From Betaproteobacteria bacterium (GTDB taxonomy: Bacteria; Pseudomonadota; Gammaproteobacteria; Burkholderiales; SG8-41): 56,011 bases of DNA. The stretch is from assembly GCA_028291945.1 (NCBI GenBank), contig JAQGNH010000492.1, positions 1 to 56,011 of the forward strand. The letters run 5' to 3'. Each line of letters starts with the position of its first letter. Positions within the stretch are counted from its first letter, which is position 1. The notes below the pieces were generated by a model that was given only the letters and a program-made list of their open reading frames with translations, made no database searches and had not been told where the DNA came from. Shown here one piece after another: positions 8,556 to 17,728 of this stretch. A program made the translations under genes and the position numbers.

Positions 8556-9524
8556 TCACGCTACAACTGCAGTCCGACTCTCCTTCGGCGTGAGGCGCCG
8601 CAATTCGTCGCCGAGGTATTGCGCTATGGCTCTCATCCCGTAGAGACCCGCCTGCGCTTCTGCGGCCTGGTTGTAGTTCGTATTCGTGTTCACGTCGTAG
8701 GTATAGATCTCGCCGGCGGCATCGGCGATGAACTCGATGCCTGCGATACCGATGCCGTTCGACGCGATGAACCGCTCGTAGGCGCGGACGATGGGATGTT
8801 TGAAGTCCTTCACGATATTGAAGCGCGGTGCGGCGGTAAGGGGTGCTGAGCCGGCAGGGCAGAATGCGTCGCCCACCTGGCACACGTCGGCGGGACAGAT
8901 TTCAAAACCGAGCGAAGTGTCGACTTCGACGGCGTAAAGAAACTTGCCGCCGACGAATTCGACGCGTGTGATCACCTGTTGTGGCGACCGGATGTAATCC
9001 TGAATCAACGTAATCCCGTCGACAGAGTCTTCGAAGGCGTCGCTTTTAACGTACGCGTCGAGTTGAGCCACATCCTGAAACAGACGGACACCCAGGCCCT
9101 TGCCAGCGCGGTTGTGCTTGGTGATGAACGGCCCGGTAAAGGATTTCGCCGCCGCCACTACGTGCTCGCGCCCCACGGCCGCAACGGTTCGCGGCGTGCG
9201 GATCCCGTGCAGCGCAAGAGCGCCGTACTGTGCGAGCTTGTTGATTTCGAGCTGCAGCGCGCGGCTGTTGTTGACTACGCGCCGGCCGTGGGATTCAAGC
9301 CACGCCAGCAGTCCCGAAGTGAGCTCCGGCGCATAGCGGTGGCCTCGGGTATGCGAGGACGCGCTCATGCGGTTGTAGAAAACGCCTGGTGGCGGAGCGG
9401 CGGAGAAATCGAACACGCCCTCGCTGGTGAACCATTCCTCGAACGGCAGGCGCAGTTCCCCGAAAGCGGCGCGTAACGGCTCCACCCAGGCTTCGTTTTC
9501 GTGAATCACATAGATTTTGGACAT
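8556..9524 (-). CDS. RimK-like ATP-grasp ligase
   Basis: 322 aa. An N-terminal domain of about 95 residues (MSKIYVIHENEAWVEPL) precedes an ATP-grasp fold: NNSRALQLEINKLAQYGAL, then the glycine-rich FITKHNRAGKGLGVRLF and, near the end, the metal-binding phrase YTYDVNTNTNYN. Proteins of this fold join a carboxylate to an amine with ATP, as in RimK or amino-acid ligases. The actual substrates are unknown. It is transcribed away from the efflux operon across a 343-base gap that carries repeats and a palindrome. Confidence 0.85.
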   Translation of the reverse strand: MSKIYVIHENEAWVEPLRAAFGELRLPFEEWFTSEGVFDFSAAPPPGVFYNRMSASSHTRGHRYAPELTSGLLAWLESHGRRVVNNSRALQLEINKLAQYGALALHGIRTPRTVAAVGREHVVAAAKSFTGPFITKHNRAGKGLGVRLFQDVAQLDAYVKSDAFEDSVDGITLIQDYIRSPQQVITRVEFVGGKFLYAVEVDTSLGFEICPADVCQVGDAFCPAGSAPLTAAPRFNIVKDFKHPIVRAYERFIASNGIGIAGIEFIADAAGEIYTYDVNTNTNYNQAAEAQAGLYGMRAIAQYLGDELRRLTPKESRTAVVA

Positions 9525-9691
9525 CGTTTCCGTCCGGGCGTAAGAGTCAGGGTTGGACCGAATCTATAGCGCTTTGGTTGCCAGCCGAAGGACCGAAGAA
9601 GAACGACGTAAGTGCGAAAGGGTATATGCGAGGGCCCCGAGGTGAGAGCAGTTTGGCGAGAGAAGGCAGGCATCAGTAGGCCACAACAGAA

Positions 9692-9786
9692 GGATGGAGG
9701 TAACGGGGGAAACCTTTGGTTTACGCTGTTCGTTATCCGCCTCCTCCCGGAGGGAGGGAAACCTTTTGTTGCCCTCTGTTCGTGAT
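9692..9786 (+). repeat. Two tandem copies of a GGAGGTAACGG...CTGTTCG intergenic repeat
   Basis: Copy one (9692-9734) reads GGATGGAGGTAACGG, GGGAAACC, TTTGGTTTACG, CTGTTCG; copy two (9749-9786) is a shortened form from GGAGGGAGGGAAACC to CTCTGTTCG. A near-identical motif occurs as an inverted pair at 12956-13097. Both places are intergenic. The remaining 9525-9691 stretch shows no gene or clear signal. Confidence 0.7.
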
Positions 9787-9793
9787 CCACCCG

Positions 9794-9818
9794 ATGTGAG
9801 CGTCTGCGACGCTCACAT
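9794..9818. promoter_or_regulatory. Perfect 11-bp inverted repeat upstream of the efflux operon
   Basis: ATGTGAGCGTC and its exact complement GACGCTCACAT are separated by three bases. It ends 49 bases before the start of the HlyD-type gene and has no T run, so a repressor operator is more likely than a terminator. No regulator gene is adjacent, and the binding protein is unknown. Confidence 0.5.
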
Positions 9819-9867
9819 AGTGGTCTTTCACGCCGCGCCTCGCGACTGCAGGATTAACATACCCTTT

Positions 9868-11010
9868 ATGGACCGTCCAACGAACCAGGCGTCTCACAAC
9901 GTGGATGAGCGGCGGCGCGCGCGTGCACGCTTGAACCCCCGGGCCAAGGCCTTTTTGATCGGGGCGGCTGCAATTGCGCTGCTAGCATGGGCGGGGCATT
10001 GGCTGGTGCATCGCTGGACACACGTCTACGTTGACGATGCGCGTATCGATGGCGAAGTAGTCACCATTGCAAGCCGCGTGTCGGGCTGGATCACCGAGCT
10101 GCCGGTCATCGAAGGCGACGAAGTCAAAAAAAGCCAGCTCCTCGCGCGCGTGGACGAGCGCGACTCGGTGCTGCAGCGGGAAGTGCTGCAGGCGCGCCTC
10201 AAGGCGATCGAAGGCCAGATGTCGGTAATGCGCGCGCAAACCGGCCAGGTCGATCAGGAAACGCTCGGAAAATATCAGAGCGAGATGAATCGCCTCGCCG
10301 CAGCGGAAGCTGAGGTGGCTTCCCTGGACGCCAATCTCAAGCAGGCGCGCTATGACTACGACCGCGCGGTGGATCTGCATGGTCAGAAGTGGCTCTCCCA
10401 GCAGGCGCTGGAGCGCGCGCGCACCACACTGCAGCAGGCGCAGGAAAGCCATCGTAAAGCGCTCTCGGAGGTCGAGGCGGTGCGGGGCACGCTTTCCGCG
10501 GCTGGCGGAAGCCGCAAGCAACTGAGCGTCATGCAACAGCAGCTGTTGGTGCTCAGCCATCAGGCGACCGAAATACGGGCCGAGGTCCAGCGCCAGGAAG
10601 TCGATATCGCGGACCGCACGATCAAGAGTCCCGCGGATGGACGCATCGTCATGACGTTCGTGCGCAAAGGTGAGCACGTCATGATCGGCCAGCGGATCGC
10701 CATGTTCCACGATCCGACGCAGATCTGGGTGCAGGCGAACGTCAAGGAGACGGCGATCGGTCTATTGAAACCCGGCATGAAAGCCGACGTGCGTATCGAT
10801 GCGTACCCAGGCCATGTATTTCGCGGTGAAATCTACCGCATCGGCCAAGCGGCGACGAGCAAGTTTGCGTTGCTGCCCGATCCGAATCCAAGCGGCAACT
10901 TCACGAAGATCACGCAACGCCTTCCCGTGCGCATCCTGCTCTCCGAGCAAGACCTGATGCTGCGCCCGGGGATGATGGCGGAGGTCGACATTGCCGTCGG
11001 AAACCACTGA
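9868..11010 (+). CDS. HlyD/EmrA-family efflux membrane fusion protein
   Basis: 380 aa from the ATG at 9868 (MDRPTNQASHNVDERRRAR); an earlier in-frame start at 9694 would read through repeat DNA. One membrane anchor (KAFLIGAAAIALLAWAGHWLV, about 30-50), a biotinyl-lipoyl-like domain split around a long helical hairpin (about 100-240, rich in Gln/Glu/Ala), then a beta-barrel domain with KSPADGRIVMTFVRKGEHV and RPGMMAEVDI. It bridges the inner-membrane transporter encoded next to an outer-membrane channel. Overlap with the following gene means translational coupling. Confidence 0.93.
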   Translation: MDRPTNQASHNVDERRRARARLNPRAKAFLIGAAAIALLAWAGHWLVHRWTHVYVDDARIDGEVVTIASRVSGWITELPVIEGDEVKKSQLLARVDERDSVLQREVLQARLKAIEGQMSVMRAQTGQVDQETLGKYQSEMNRLAAAEAEVASLDANLKQARYDYDRAVDLHGQKWLSQQALERARTTLQQAQESHRKALSEVEAVRGTLSAAGGSRKQLSVMQQQLLVLSHQATEIRAEVQRQEVDIADRTIKSPADGRIVMTFVRKGEHVMIGQRIAMFHDPTQIWVQANVKETAIGLLKPGMKADVRIDAYPGHVFRGEIYRIGQAATSKFALLPDPNPSGNFTKITQRLPVRILLSEQDLMLRPGMMAEVDIAVGNH

Positions 11011-12580
11011 GGTTCTCGCAGCGCGCTACGGCTCGCGCTATCGCTGGCTCGCGACTGTGACGGTCATGCTCGGCACGGTATCGGCGGTCCTGACTACGAC
11101 AACCGTGAATGTCGCGATCCCCGACATCATGGGCGCTTTCGGGATCGGGCAGGATCGCGCGCAGTGGCTTTCGACGGGCGCGCTTGCCGCGATGACCATC
11201 GGCATGCTGCTCAATGCGTGGCTGATTAATCGCTACGGCCAGCGCCGAACCTTCATCTCGGCGCTTTCGATATTCATTGTGGCTTTGCTCGTCGCGGGCA
11301 TGGCGCCCAACGAATCCGTGCTCATCGGCTGCCGCGTCGTTCAGGGCGCAATCGCAGGCATACTGCAGCCGCTTTCGATGTACACGCTCTTTCGCGTGTT
11401 CCCGCCCCATCAACGCGGAAGCGCCATGGGTTTCTTCGGCATGAGCGTCATCATCGGCCCCGCGCTCGGGCCCTCGCTCGGCGGTGTGCTGATCGAGCAC
11501 TTCAACTGGCGCTCCATCTTTTATGTCGCGGTCCCGACCGCGTCGCTCGCCATGCTTCTCGGCAGCGTATTCATGCCCGAGCGGGAGGATTCGAGTGTAC
11601 GCACGCGTTTCGACTGGACTGGTTTCGTGCTGCTCGCCACTGCACTCGCTTCTCTTCTCACGGCGCTATCGAACGGCCAACGCTCCGGGTGGCATTCGGA
11701 TTTCATCCTCGTGCTCTTCCTGGTCTCGGTTTCGAGTGGGGCTGCCTTTGTCTTCTGGGAGCGCCATACGCCGCAGCCGCTCGTCGATTTGCGGGTGTTG
11801 GTGAACGGCCAGTTCACGTGCGCAGCAGCAGTCGCGTGTCTATTCGGCGTCGGGCTCTTCGGTTCGGTGTATCTCGTGCCGCTGTTCGTGCAGACCGTGC
11901 AAGGCTACACACCGCTTGCTGCAGGCGTTCTGCTCATGCCCGCCGGACTGATCCTCGGCCTCTTCATGCCGATCGCAGGTTACATGAGCGACCACATTCC
12001 TACGCGCGGTCTCATCATTTCCGGTCTCGTGTGTTTCGCGCTTTCGTCGTACTGGCTTGCGACCGTAGATGTGAATAGTGCGTTCTGGACAATGGCGGGT
12101 TGTGTGATTCTGTCGCGCGTCGGTCTGGCGCTGATCAAGCCATCGCTCAACGTGACGGCGCTGCGGTCTCTTCGTCCTGAGCTGCTGGGGCAGGGCGCCG
12201 GCATGATCAATTTCGCGCGGCAACTCGGCGGTGCGTTCGGCGTCAACCTGCTCTCGGTCATGCTCGATCGGCGCACGTTTTTCCACAGCGACACGATCAC
12301 GAGCCTGCAGACTGCGGGAAACAGCGGCACGGCCGAGCTGCTTCGCAGCATGCAGGCGCTGCTCGCACAGTCGGGAGTGTCGCCGGACATCCAGTCATCG
12401 GGCGCTCTGCATTTCCTCGGGCGCATGATCTACGCTCAGGCCTACACGATGGGCTTTCGCGATTGCTTTCTCATCACTGCGGTCGTATTCACGCTCGGCC
12501 TTATTCCGGCGTGGATCATGGGTCGGGGTGCGGGCAAATCCCACGAGGCGTGGAGACCCGAAACGCTCAGAGCGATTTAG
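10991..12580 (+). CDS. DHA2-family MFS multidrug efflux transporter (EmrB-like)
   Basis: 529 aa, about 14 predicted membrane segments, which matches the DHA2 drug:H+ antiporters. The first segment holds the family phrase TTTTVNVAIPDIMGAF; the motif-A region is LINRYGQRR and motif C is GMSVIIGPALGPSLGG. Start: TTG at 10991 with GGAGG 7 bases before it, overlapping the end of the HlyD-type gene by 20 bases. Together the two form an EmrAB-type pump for amphiphilic toxins; an outer-membrane TolC-like partner is not in the window. Confidence 0.93.
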   Translation: MPSETTEVLAARYGSRYRWLATVTVMLGTVSAVLTTTTVNVAIPDIMGAFGIGQDRAQWLSTGALAAMTIGMLLNAWLINRYGQRRTFISALSIFIVALLVAGMAPNESVLIGCRVVQGAIAGILQPLSMYTLFRVFPPHQRGSAMGFFGMSVIIGPALGPSLGGVLIEHFNWRSIFYVAVPTASLAMLLGSVFMPEREDSSVRTRFDWTGFVLLATALASLLTALSNGQRSGWHSDFILVLFLVSVSSGAAFVFWERHTPQPLVDLRVLVNGQFTCAAAVACLFGVGLFGSVYLVPLFVQTVQGYTPLAAGVLLMPAGLILGLFMPIAGYMSDHIPTRGLIISGLVCFALSSYWLATVDVNSAFWTMAGCVILSRVGLALIKPSLNVTALRSLRPELLGQGAGMINFARQLGGAFGVNLLSVMLDRRTFFHSDTITSLQTAGNSGTAELLRSMQALLAQSGVSPDIQSSGALHFLGRMIYAQAYTMGFRDCFLITAVVFTLGLIPAWIMGRGAGKSHEAWRPETLRAI

Positions 12581-12642
12581 CACCAAGGAAGGTCCGCGTA
12601 CTGTCGCTTTTTCAGCGACTTACTGGCAGAGCCATACGGAGC

Positions 12643-12927
12643 ATGTCATCGGCGCGTAAAAGAGATACGCGGGAGACGCGGGAGAGGCATAATTCTCTTT
12701 TATCGTGCACTCGAGGCTCCAACGCGTCAGTCGTGGAAAAAAGACCTCCGATCGATTTCGAAGATATCCTCTGGCTTCGGCGTGCCGCCACAAAGGCGGG
12801 GGCGGATCATGTGCCGCCTGCAATTGCACAAAAGCTCATCAACGCGGGTTTGATTGAAGTGACCTCGAAGCCGCCTAGCCTGAAGATCACCGAGAAAGGC
12901 CGCATCGCTTTATCCAAACTGGGCTAG
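12643..12927 (+). CDS. Small hypothetical protein, possible winged-helix fold
   Basis: 94 aa if begun at the ATG at 12643, or about 65 aa from the GTG at 12733 (EKRPPIDFEDILWLRRAAT...). The C-terminal half (AIAQKLINAGLIEVTSKPPSLKITEKGRIALSKLG) resembles the recognition part of a small winged-helix protein, with a helix, the phrase GLIE and a wing ending TEKGRIAL. The first 30 residues are basic and low quality, so the shorter form may be the real product. Function unknown. Confidence 0.5.
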   Translation: MSSARKRDTRETRERHNSLLSCTRGSNASVVEKRPPIDFEDILWLRRAATKAGADHVPPAIAQKLINAGLIEVTSKPPSLKITEKGRIALSKLG

Positions 12928-12955
12928 CCCAGCTTCGCTTTGCGAAGCGGGTAAA

Positions 12956-13097
12956 CGAACAGAGGAACCCCAGTTTTCCTCCGTAACCTCCTTCCTTTGG
13001 CGATCTAACGATCGCTTTGATCGCATCGAGCCCGAGGCACCGCACCGCAACCGAAGGAGAGAGGTAACGGGGAGAAACTTGGGTTCTCCCTGTTCGT
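12956..13097. repeat. Inverted pair of the GGAGGTAACGG...CTGTTCG repeat (REPIN-like)
   Basis: A minus-oriented copy (about 12956-13000, starting CGAACAGAGGAACCCC) faces a plus-oriented copy (13052-13097, ending GGGTTCTCCCTGTTCG) across about 50 bases. The two arms match over about 40 bases with few mismatches, so the transcript would fold into a long cruciform. It occupies the gap between two converging genes. A 7-bp hairpin at 12932-12948 precedes it. Confidence 0.75.
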
Positions 13098-13128
13098 TTA
13101 AATGGGCGCCGCCTGTCGGCGCCGAGCG

Positions 13129-14808
13129 TCAGTTCGGAACCCAAGGCAGCGGCGCCTGCACGGCAAACTCCGTTTTGCAGTCAATCACCGCAGGCAGCTT
13201 CGACGCCATTGCTTCTTCAAACGCTTTGCGGAAATCCTGAGGTTTCTCCACGGTGTAGCCCACGCAATCCAGATCGCGCGCGAGCGCGGCGAAATCGGTC
13301 TCGCGGTACTCGAAGCATTCTCCTTTGCGGCTCTGATCGGCGCGTCCCTGGTAGGCGATGTTCAGGTTGCGCAGACCTTGCGAGAGGCAGTGGTTGTTGT
13401 TGACGATCGTGATGGTCTTGATGTCTCGGCGACGCGCCGTTTCAAGCTCAGGAAAGTGATAGTAGAAGCCGCCATCGCCGCAGAAGCAGATGACAGGCGT
13501 GTCCGGCGCAGCGCATTTGGCACCGAGAGAGGCGGGGAATGACCAGCCGAGGGAGCCCGCAGCGCGAAAATAGCGCTGTGTCGCGTGGCGCAAGTACACG
13601 AGCGTGCCGGTCCAGAGTGCCGCGTAGCCCGTGTCAGCAATCAGGATCGCGTCCTTCGGCAGCACTTCGGTCAGCTCTTTGCACAGCCGTTCGGGCCGGA
13701 TGGGCATCTGATCGGAGCTTCGTGCTTTTTCTGCTTCGAAACGCCAGTCATCGACGAAACCCTTGGTGCGCGTGAGCCATTCTTCGCGTTTTGCCGGCGT
13801 GCACGCGCCGGCCAGCGCGTCCAGCGCTGCACGTACGTCCGCCTGTATGCCGATCGTATTCGGATAGTTGCGCCCAATCTCGACGGGATCGAGATCGATG
13901 TGAATGACAGGGGTGCCCTCCTTCGGCATTTTCCAGTTGGCTGTCGTATGGTCGCTCGTATTGCTGCCGGCGAAGACCACGAGGTCTGCTTCGGCGACCA
14001 CATGGTTGGCACAGCCGCGCCCATACAGACCCACGCTGCCGCGGAAGAGCGGATCGTCTTCGAGGATGATGTCTTTGGCGTCGAGCGTCACGACCACGGG
14101 GGACTGGACCTTCTCTGCAAACTTTGCAAGTGCGTCACGCGCGCCACAGATCACAGCGCCGCGGTCGGCGATGATCACCGGCCGCGATGCTTTCCTGATC
14201 GCAGCCGCTGCACGCTGCAATGCCTCAGGGTCGGGGCCTGGACGGAAAGCGGGATAGCGTGTGTGTGCTTCGTCCGCATGCACGTCGAAAGTGCCTTCGA
14301 GCGGCGTGATCGCATCGCCCGTGAACCCCGCCATATCCAGATGCACTGGACGCGGGGTGCCGGTCGTCGCTTCGCGAAAAGCCTGGCGAATGAGATGGTG
14401 CATCTGCTCCAGCACTTCGATGCTTGCGTGGAACTTGGTTACCGCCTGATAGAGCGGTGCGTGCTGGACTTCCTGATACGCGTTGCGATCCTGAAACGCA
14501 GCCACGTGCCGCCCCGTGATCGCAACAACCGCGGAATGTCCAAGGTAAGGGTCCTGCATGCCGGCAGCGAGGTTAGCCGCGCCCACCGATTGGGCCATGC
14601 ACACGCCGGGACGGCCGGATACACGAGCGTAGCCGTCCGCCATGTACGCGACAGCCTTCTCGGAGTGTCCGAGCACCCGCGCGATGGCGAAGTCTTCCAT
14701 CTCTGCCAACGCACGACGCAGCACTGCGTCCATGAAGAATACGTGCGTCACCCCATACGCCTGCAGCATGCGTGCGAAGAGCCGCGCGCCGGTCATTTTT
14801 TCAGCCAT
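13129..14808 (-). CDS. Thiamine-diphosphate-dependent enzyme (acetolactate synthase-like)
   Basis: 559 aa from the ATG at 14808 with AGGAAA in front; a GTG/ATG extension to 14838 is less likely. Three domains: the N-terminal pyrimidine-binding part with catalytic Glu E50 (GHSEKAVAYMADGYAR), a central FAD-like/TH3 domain (about 190-330) and a C-terminal diphosphate-binding part with CFCGDGGFYYH then IVNNNHC. Relatives include acetolactate synthase, benzoylformate and oxalyl-CoA decarboxylases and glyoxylate carboligase. No regulatory small subunit is adjacent, so a catabolic decarboxylase or carboligase fits better than branched-chain synthesis. Confidence 0.9.
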   Translation of the reverse strand: MAEKMTGARLFARMLQAYGVTHVFFMDAVLRRALAEMEDFAIARVLGHSEKAVAYMADGYARVSGRPGVCMAQSVGAANLAAGMQDPYLGHSAVVAITGRHVAAFQDRNAYQEVQHAPLYQAVTKFHASIEVLEQMHHLIRQAFREATTGTPRPVHLDMAGFTGDAITPLEGTFDVHADEAHTRYPAFRPGPDPEALQRAAAAIRKASRPVIIADRGAVICGARDALAKFAEKVQSPVVVTLDAKDIILEDDPLFRGSVGLYGRGCANHVVAEADLVVFAGSNTSDHTTANWKMPKEGTPVIHIDLDPVEIGRNYPNTIGIQADVRAALDALAGACTPAKREEWLTRTKGFVDDWRFEAEKARSSDQMPIRPERLCKELTEVLPKDAILIADTGYAALWTGTLVYLRHATQRYFRAAGSLGWSFPASLGAKCAAPDTPVICFCGDGGFYYHFPELETARRRDIKTITIVNNNHCLSQGLRNLNIAYQGRADQSRKGECFEYRETDFAALARDLDCVGYTVEKPQDFRKAFEEAMASKLPAVIDCKTEFAVQAPLPWVPN

Positions 14809-15017
14809 CCGATTTCCTTTCGCGCTTGTAACGCGCATCTCGTTATGTGGGCTGCTTGTATGCTAGACGACTCTCGCACGGAGGAATAGGCGCGCCCGGG
14901 GATGCCACTTTCTGTCATGAGCAAAAGCCGGGAGAGAGGATGCCGGATTTTAAGGTGACAAACGGATATTGACCCCGCCCGCAATGCGTTCCATTATTTC
15001 CGAAACGAGGTGGACTC

Positions 15018-15431
15018 ATGGAACCTGTCGGCGTCGGGCTACGGGCAGTTGCGACGGTGATTGATACCGCTCTGCTCATGGTCGTCGGGTACATTCTTGC
15101 GCTCGTCACCGGCAATACTACGGCTACAGGATTCAATCTTTCGGGTGGGCCTTTCTTCATCTGGCTTCTGATTGCGATCGGCTACTACACGGCACTCGAA
15201 GCACGCTCCGGGCAAACCTTCGGAAAGCGCCTTATCAATTTGAAAGTAGTCAAGCTCGAAGGGGCCGGCCCGATCGACATGCAGGCTGCAATCGTGCGCA
15301 ATGTGCTGAGGCTGGTCGACGGCTTTCTGTTCTATCTCATCGGCGCAATCGCTGTCTGGGCTTCAGAAAAGAAGCAACGCCTGGGAGATCGGGTTGCGGG
15401 CACAATCGTCGTTCGATCACGGACCACCTGA
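15018..15431 (+). CDS. RDD-family membrane protein
   Basis: 137 aa with about three hydrophobic segments (VIDTALLMVVGYILALV near residue 15, FFIWLLIAIGYYTAL, LVDGFLFYLIGAIAVWA). The signature residues are visible: R9 and D16 in the first segment, then GQTFGKRLINLKVV and the C-terminal QRLGDRVAGTIVV. Function of the family is mostly unknown, with suggestions of ion transport. Transcribed away from the ThDP-enzyme gene across a 209-base gap. Confidence 0.9.
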   Translation: MEPVGVGLRAVATVIDTALLMVVGYILALVTGNTTATGFNLSGGPFFIWLLIAIGYYTALEARSGQTFGKRLINLKVVKLEGAGPIDMQAAIVRNVLRLVDGFLFYLIGAIAVWASEKKQRLGDRVAGTIVVRSRTT

Positions 15432-15833
15432 AGCTTGCTTTGCACTGTCTTCTCGGTCATCACTGATCACTGCGTCACTCCATCACTTGTCACAGAGTTA
15501 CGTGATTCCTCTATCACTAAGCCTCAATTTACTTTGTCCCTGACGCACGCACGTCTTCTCATCGCTTGACAATGCGGTGTCTATGACCGACTCAAAAGAA
15601 TCGGGCGTAGAGCCCACCGCATCGACACCCTCGCTTGCGAGGTGTTTTAGCGACCTCGGGTTCGCGTAAGGATATTTCTGAGCGTGCCACCTTGTAGTGG
15701 CACCGAGAGCAGCGGCGGCTCCATGGCTGCGACTCGAGTGTCTGTGCCGACCAAATCGAACATACGCGCCTCCACCAAACTTATCTTAAACTTCGACGTT
15801 CCATTAGAACAAAGTACCAACCCGGAGATCGTC
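15432..15833. other. 402-base intergenic stretch with hairpins, no gene
   Basis: It contains a run rich in GTCACT/ATCACT words (15460-15525), similar in style to the GTGACG runs at 51935-52005, and two hairpins: one of about 9 bp at 15628-15650 (CTCGC/GCGAG core) and a perfect 7-bp GTGCCAC/GTGGCAC at 15684-15703. No convincing reading frame or promoter is seen. The hairpins may end the RDD-gene transcript, but neither has a long T run. Confidence 0.4.
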
Positions 15834-17507
15834 ATGGCGGAGAAGAGCGGCAAGCTGTCGCAGCCCAGGGATTACAAACTCATCGTGGAGAAAGACGTCA
15901 GGATTCCTCTGCGCGACGGCACGGTCCTGTATGCCGACGTATTTCGACCCGAAGCAAGCGAGCGCTTCCCCTGCATCATGACTACCGGGCCGTACATGAA
16001 AGACAAGCTCTGGATTCCGCCGGAGGATCTCGAAGAGCCGGCCAACGAATACATGAACTGGGAAACAGCCAATCCGCTGTGGTGGTGTCCGCGCGGGTAT
16101 GTACTCGTGCGGGTCGACAGCCGCGGTTCAGGCAAGTCGCCGGGGAAATCGGAGCCGAGCTCGCTGCAGGAAGCCGTGGACACGTACGACTGCATCGAAT
16201 GGGTAGCGAAGCAGGGGTGGTGCAGCGGCAAGGTCGGCACGCTGGGTATTTCGTACCATGCAAACTTTCAATGGCGCGTTGCAGGATTGCAGCCGCCCTC
16301 GCTCAAGGCGATCATGCCGTGGGAAGGTCGCGCCGATCAATATCGTGATCAGGCTTATCACGGCGGTATCTTCGCGATCGGTTTCTTGACGCAGTGGCAC
16401 CATATGCAGACCGCGCATCATTTGCTGGGTGAGCCGCGGAGCTACAACCCTGATGCATTCAACAACAATTTGCTGTGGGAGTACATGCGCAATGATCTCG
16501 ATTCAGAGTACTGGCGCATGTGCAGCGCGCGCTGGGACAGGATCAAGGTGCCTGTTTACAGCGTCGGCAATTGGGGCGGCTTCGCGATGCACCTGAGAGG
16601 CAACACCGAGGCGTACATGTGCGCCGCGTCCGAGAACAAGAAGCTTCGCATCCATAGCGGCTCGCACTATCACCCGTTCCATTCACAGGAAGCGCGCCTG
16701 GAACAGTTGCGCTGGTTCGATCACTGGCTCAAAAACATAGACACCGGCATCATGGACGAGCCGCGCGTGAAGCTCGAAATTCGCACCGGCGGGAGCAGCA
16801 AGCCGTATCCATTCCGTTTCGAAGATGACTGGCCCATCCCGCGCACGCAATGGACGAAGTTCTTCCTGCAGCCCCAGGCGACGCGACCCTCAGCGAGCGA
16901 GGTAGAGGGGCGTCTCACGCTAGAAGCACCCGCTCAGTCTTCGAGCATTACCTACGAAGCATCACCCGGCGGGCGTCACAGCCATGGCGGGCGTACCGGT
17001 GTCTCATTCGAAACGGCGCCAATGAAAGAAGATATCGAAATAACGGGGCCGATTGTGCTCAACATCTGGATTTCGAGCACGTCGCGAGACATGGACATCA
17101 TCGCGACGCTCCGCAACATCGGACCGGATGGCAAAGATGTTCCGGAAGTGGGGCAGCGCGGCGATTCCGTGCCTTGCGTGACCAAGGGCTGGTTGCGCGC
17201 ATCGCATCGCAAGCTGGATAAGGAGAAGTCACTGCCGTATCGTCCGTATCACGCGCACGACGAGCGGTGGTGGCTGAAGCCCGATGAAGTGGTCGAATGT
17301 CAGGTCGAGATCTGGCCGACGTCGATGGTGTACAAAAAAGGGCACAAACTGCAGCTCGATGTGCAGCCGAAGGATGGTGTCGGCACCGGGCACTTCACAC
17401 ACTATCACGCGGACTATAACCAGGCCGCGCGCAATACGATACATGCAGGCGGTGAGCGGCAGTCGTATCTGCTGTTGCCGGTCATTCTGGCGAAAAGTAG
17501 AAGCTAA
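15834..17507 (+). CDS. CocE/NonD-family hydrolase
   Basis: 557 aa from the ATG at 15834 with GGAG ahead; the frame is open further upstream but without features. Alpha/beta hydrolase with nucleophile S140 in GTLGISYHANFQ, an oxyanion/tyrosine neighbour and the candidate His in GSHYHPFHS. The C-terminal jelly-roll domain (about 330-555) has ITGPIVLNIWISSTSRDMD, typical of X-Pro dipeptidyl-peptidase C-terminal modules. Relatives cleave esters (cocaine esterase), glutaryl-beta-lactams or N-terminal proline dipeptides. No signal peptide is seen, so probably cytoplasmic. Substrate unknown. Confidence 0.93.
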   Translation: MAEKSGKLSQPRDYKLIVEKDVRIPLRDGTVLYADVFRPEASERFPCIMTTGPYMKDKLWIPPEDLEEPANEYMNWETANPLWWCPRGYVLVRVDSRGSGKSPGKSEPSSLQEAVDTYDCIEWVAKQGWCSGKVGTLGISYHANFQWRVAGLQPPSLKAIMPWEGRADQYRDQAYHGGIFAIGFLTQWHHMQTAHHLLGEPRSYNPDAFNNNLLWEYMRNDLDSEYWRMCSARWDRIKVPVYSVGNWGGFAMHLRGNTEAYMCAASENKKLRIHSGSHYHPFHSQEARLEQLRWFDHWLKNIDTGIMDEPRVKLEIRTGGSSKPYPFRFEDDWPIPRTQWTKFFLQPQATRPSASEVEGRLTLEAPAQSSSITYEASPGGRHSHGGRTGVSFETAPMKEDIEITGPIVLNIWISSTSRDMDIIATLRNIGPDGKDVPEVGQRGDSVPCVTKGWLRASHRKLDKEKSLPYRPYHAHDERWWLKPDEVVECQVEIWPTSMVYKKGHKLQLDVQPKDGVGTGHFTHYHADYNQAARNTIHAGGERQSYLLLPVILAKSRS

Positions 17508-17511
17508 AAAA

Positions 17512-17700
17512 TTACCACGAAGGACACAAAGGACACGAAGGAAAGCGAACAGCATCAATGACCGAAGTCGAGTAAGAGATCCATCTACTGCCTCGCGTCT
17601 GGAACATCACTTATCGCTACACAGACTCCGTTACGTGGCACAGAAAAGGATCGTTAAGGTATCTTGAATTCCTTTGTGTCCTTCGTGTCCTTTGTGGTTA
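17512..17700. repeat. Inverted pair of ACACAAAGG repeats enclosing about 125 bases (MITE/REPIN-like)
   Basis: The plus copy (17512-17543) and the minus copy (17669-17700) are near-perfect complements over 32 bases, with ends TTACCAC and GTGGTTA. The enclosed DNA (17544-17668) has no gene. The unit lies directly after the CocE-type gene and directly before a truncated bug. This layout is that of a non-autonomous mobile element or a REPIN. Confidence 0.75.
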
Positions 17701-17728
17701 TGCTGTTTTTTGCGCGCCGGGGACGCGT

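Noticed and set aside
13585-14889. 434-codon plus-strand frame
   Set aside because: Lies opposite the ThDP enzyme, whose motifs are complete; composition is that of a mirror frame in GC-rich DNA.
15566-15590. TTGACA at 15566 as a promoter for the CocE-type gene
   Set aside because: The nearest -10-like word (TATGAC) is only about 10 bases away, too short a spacer.
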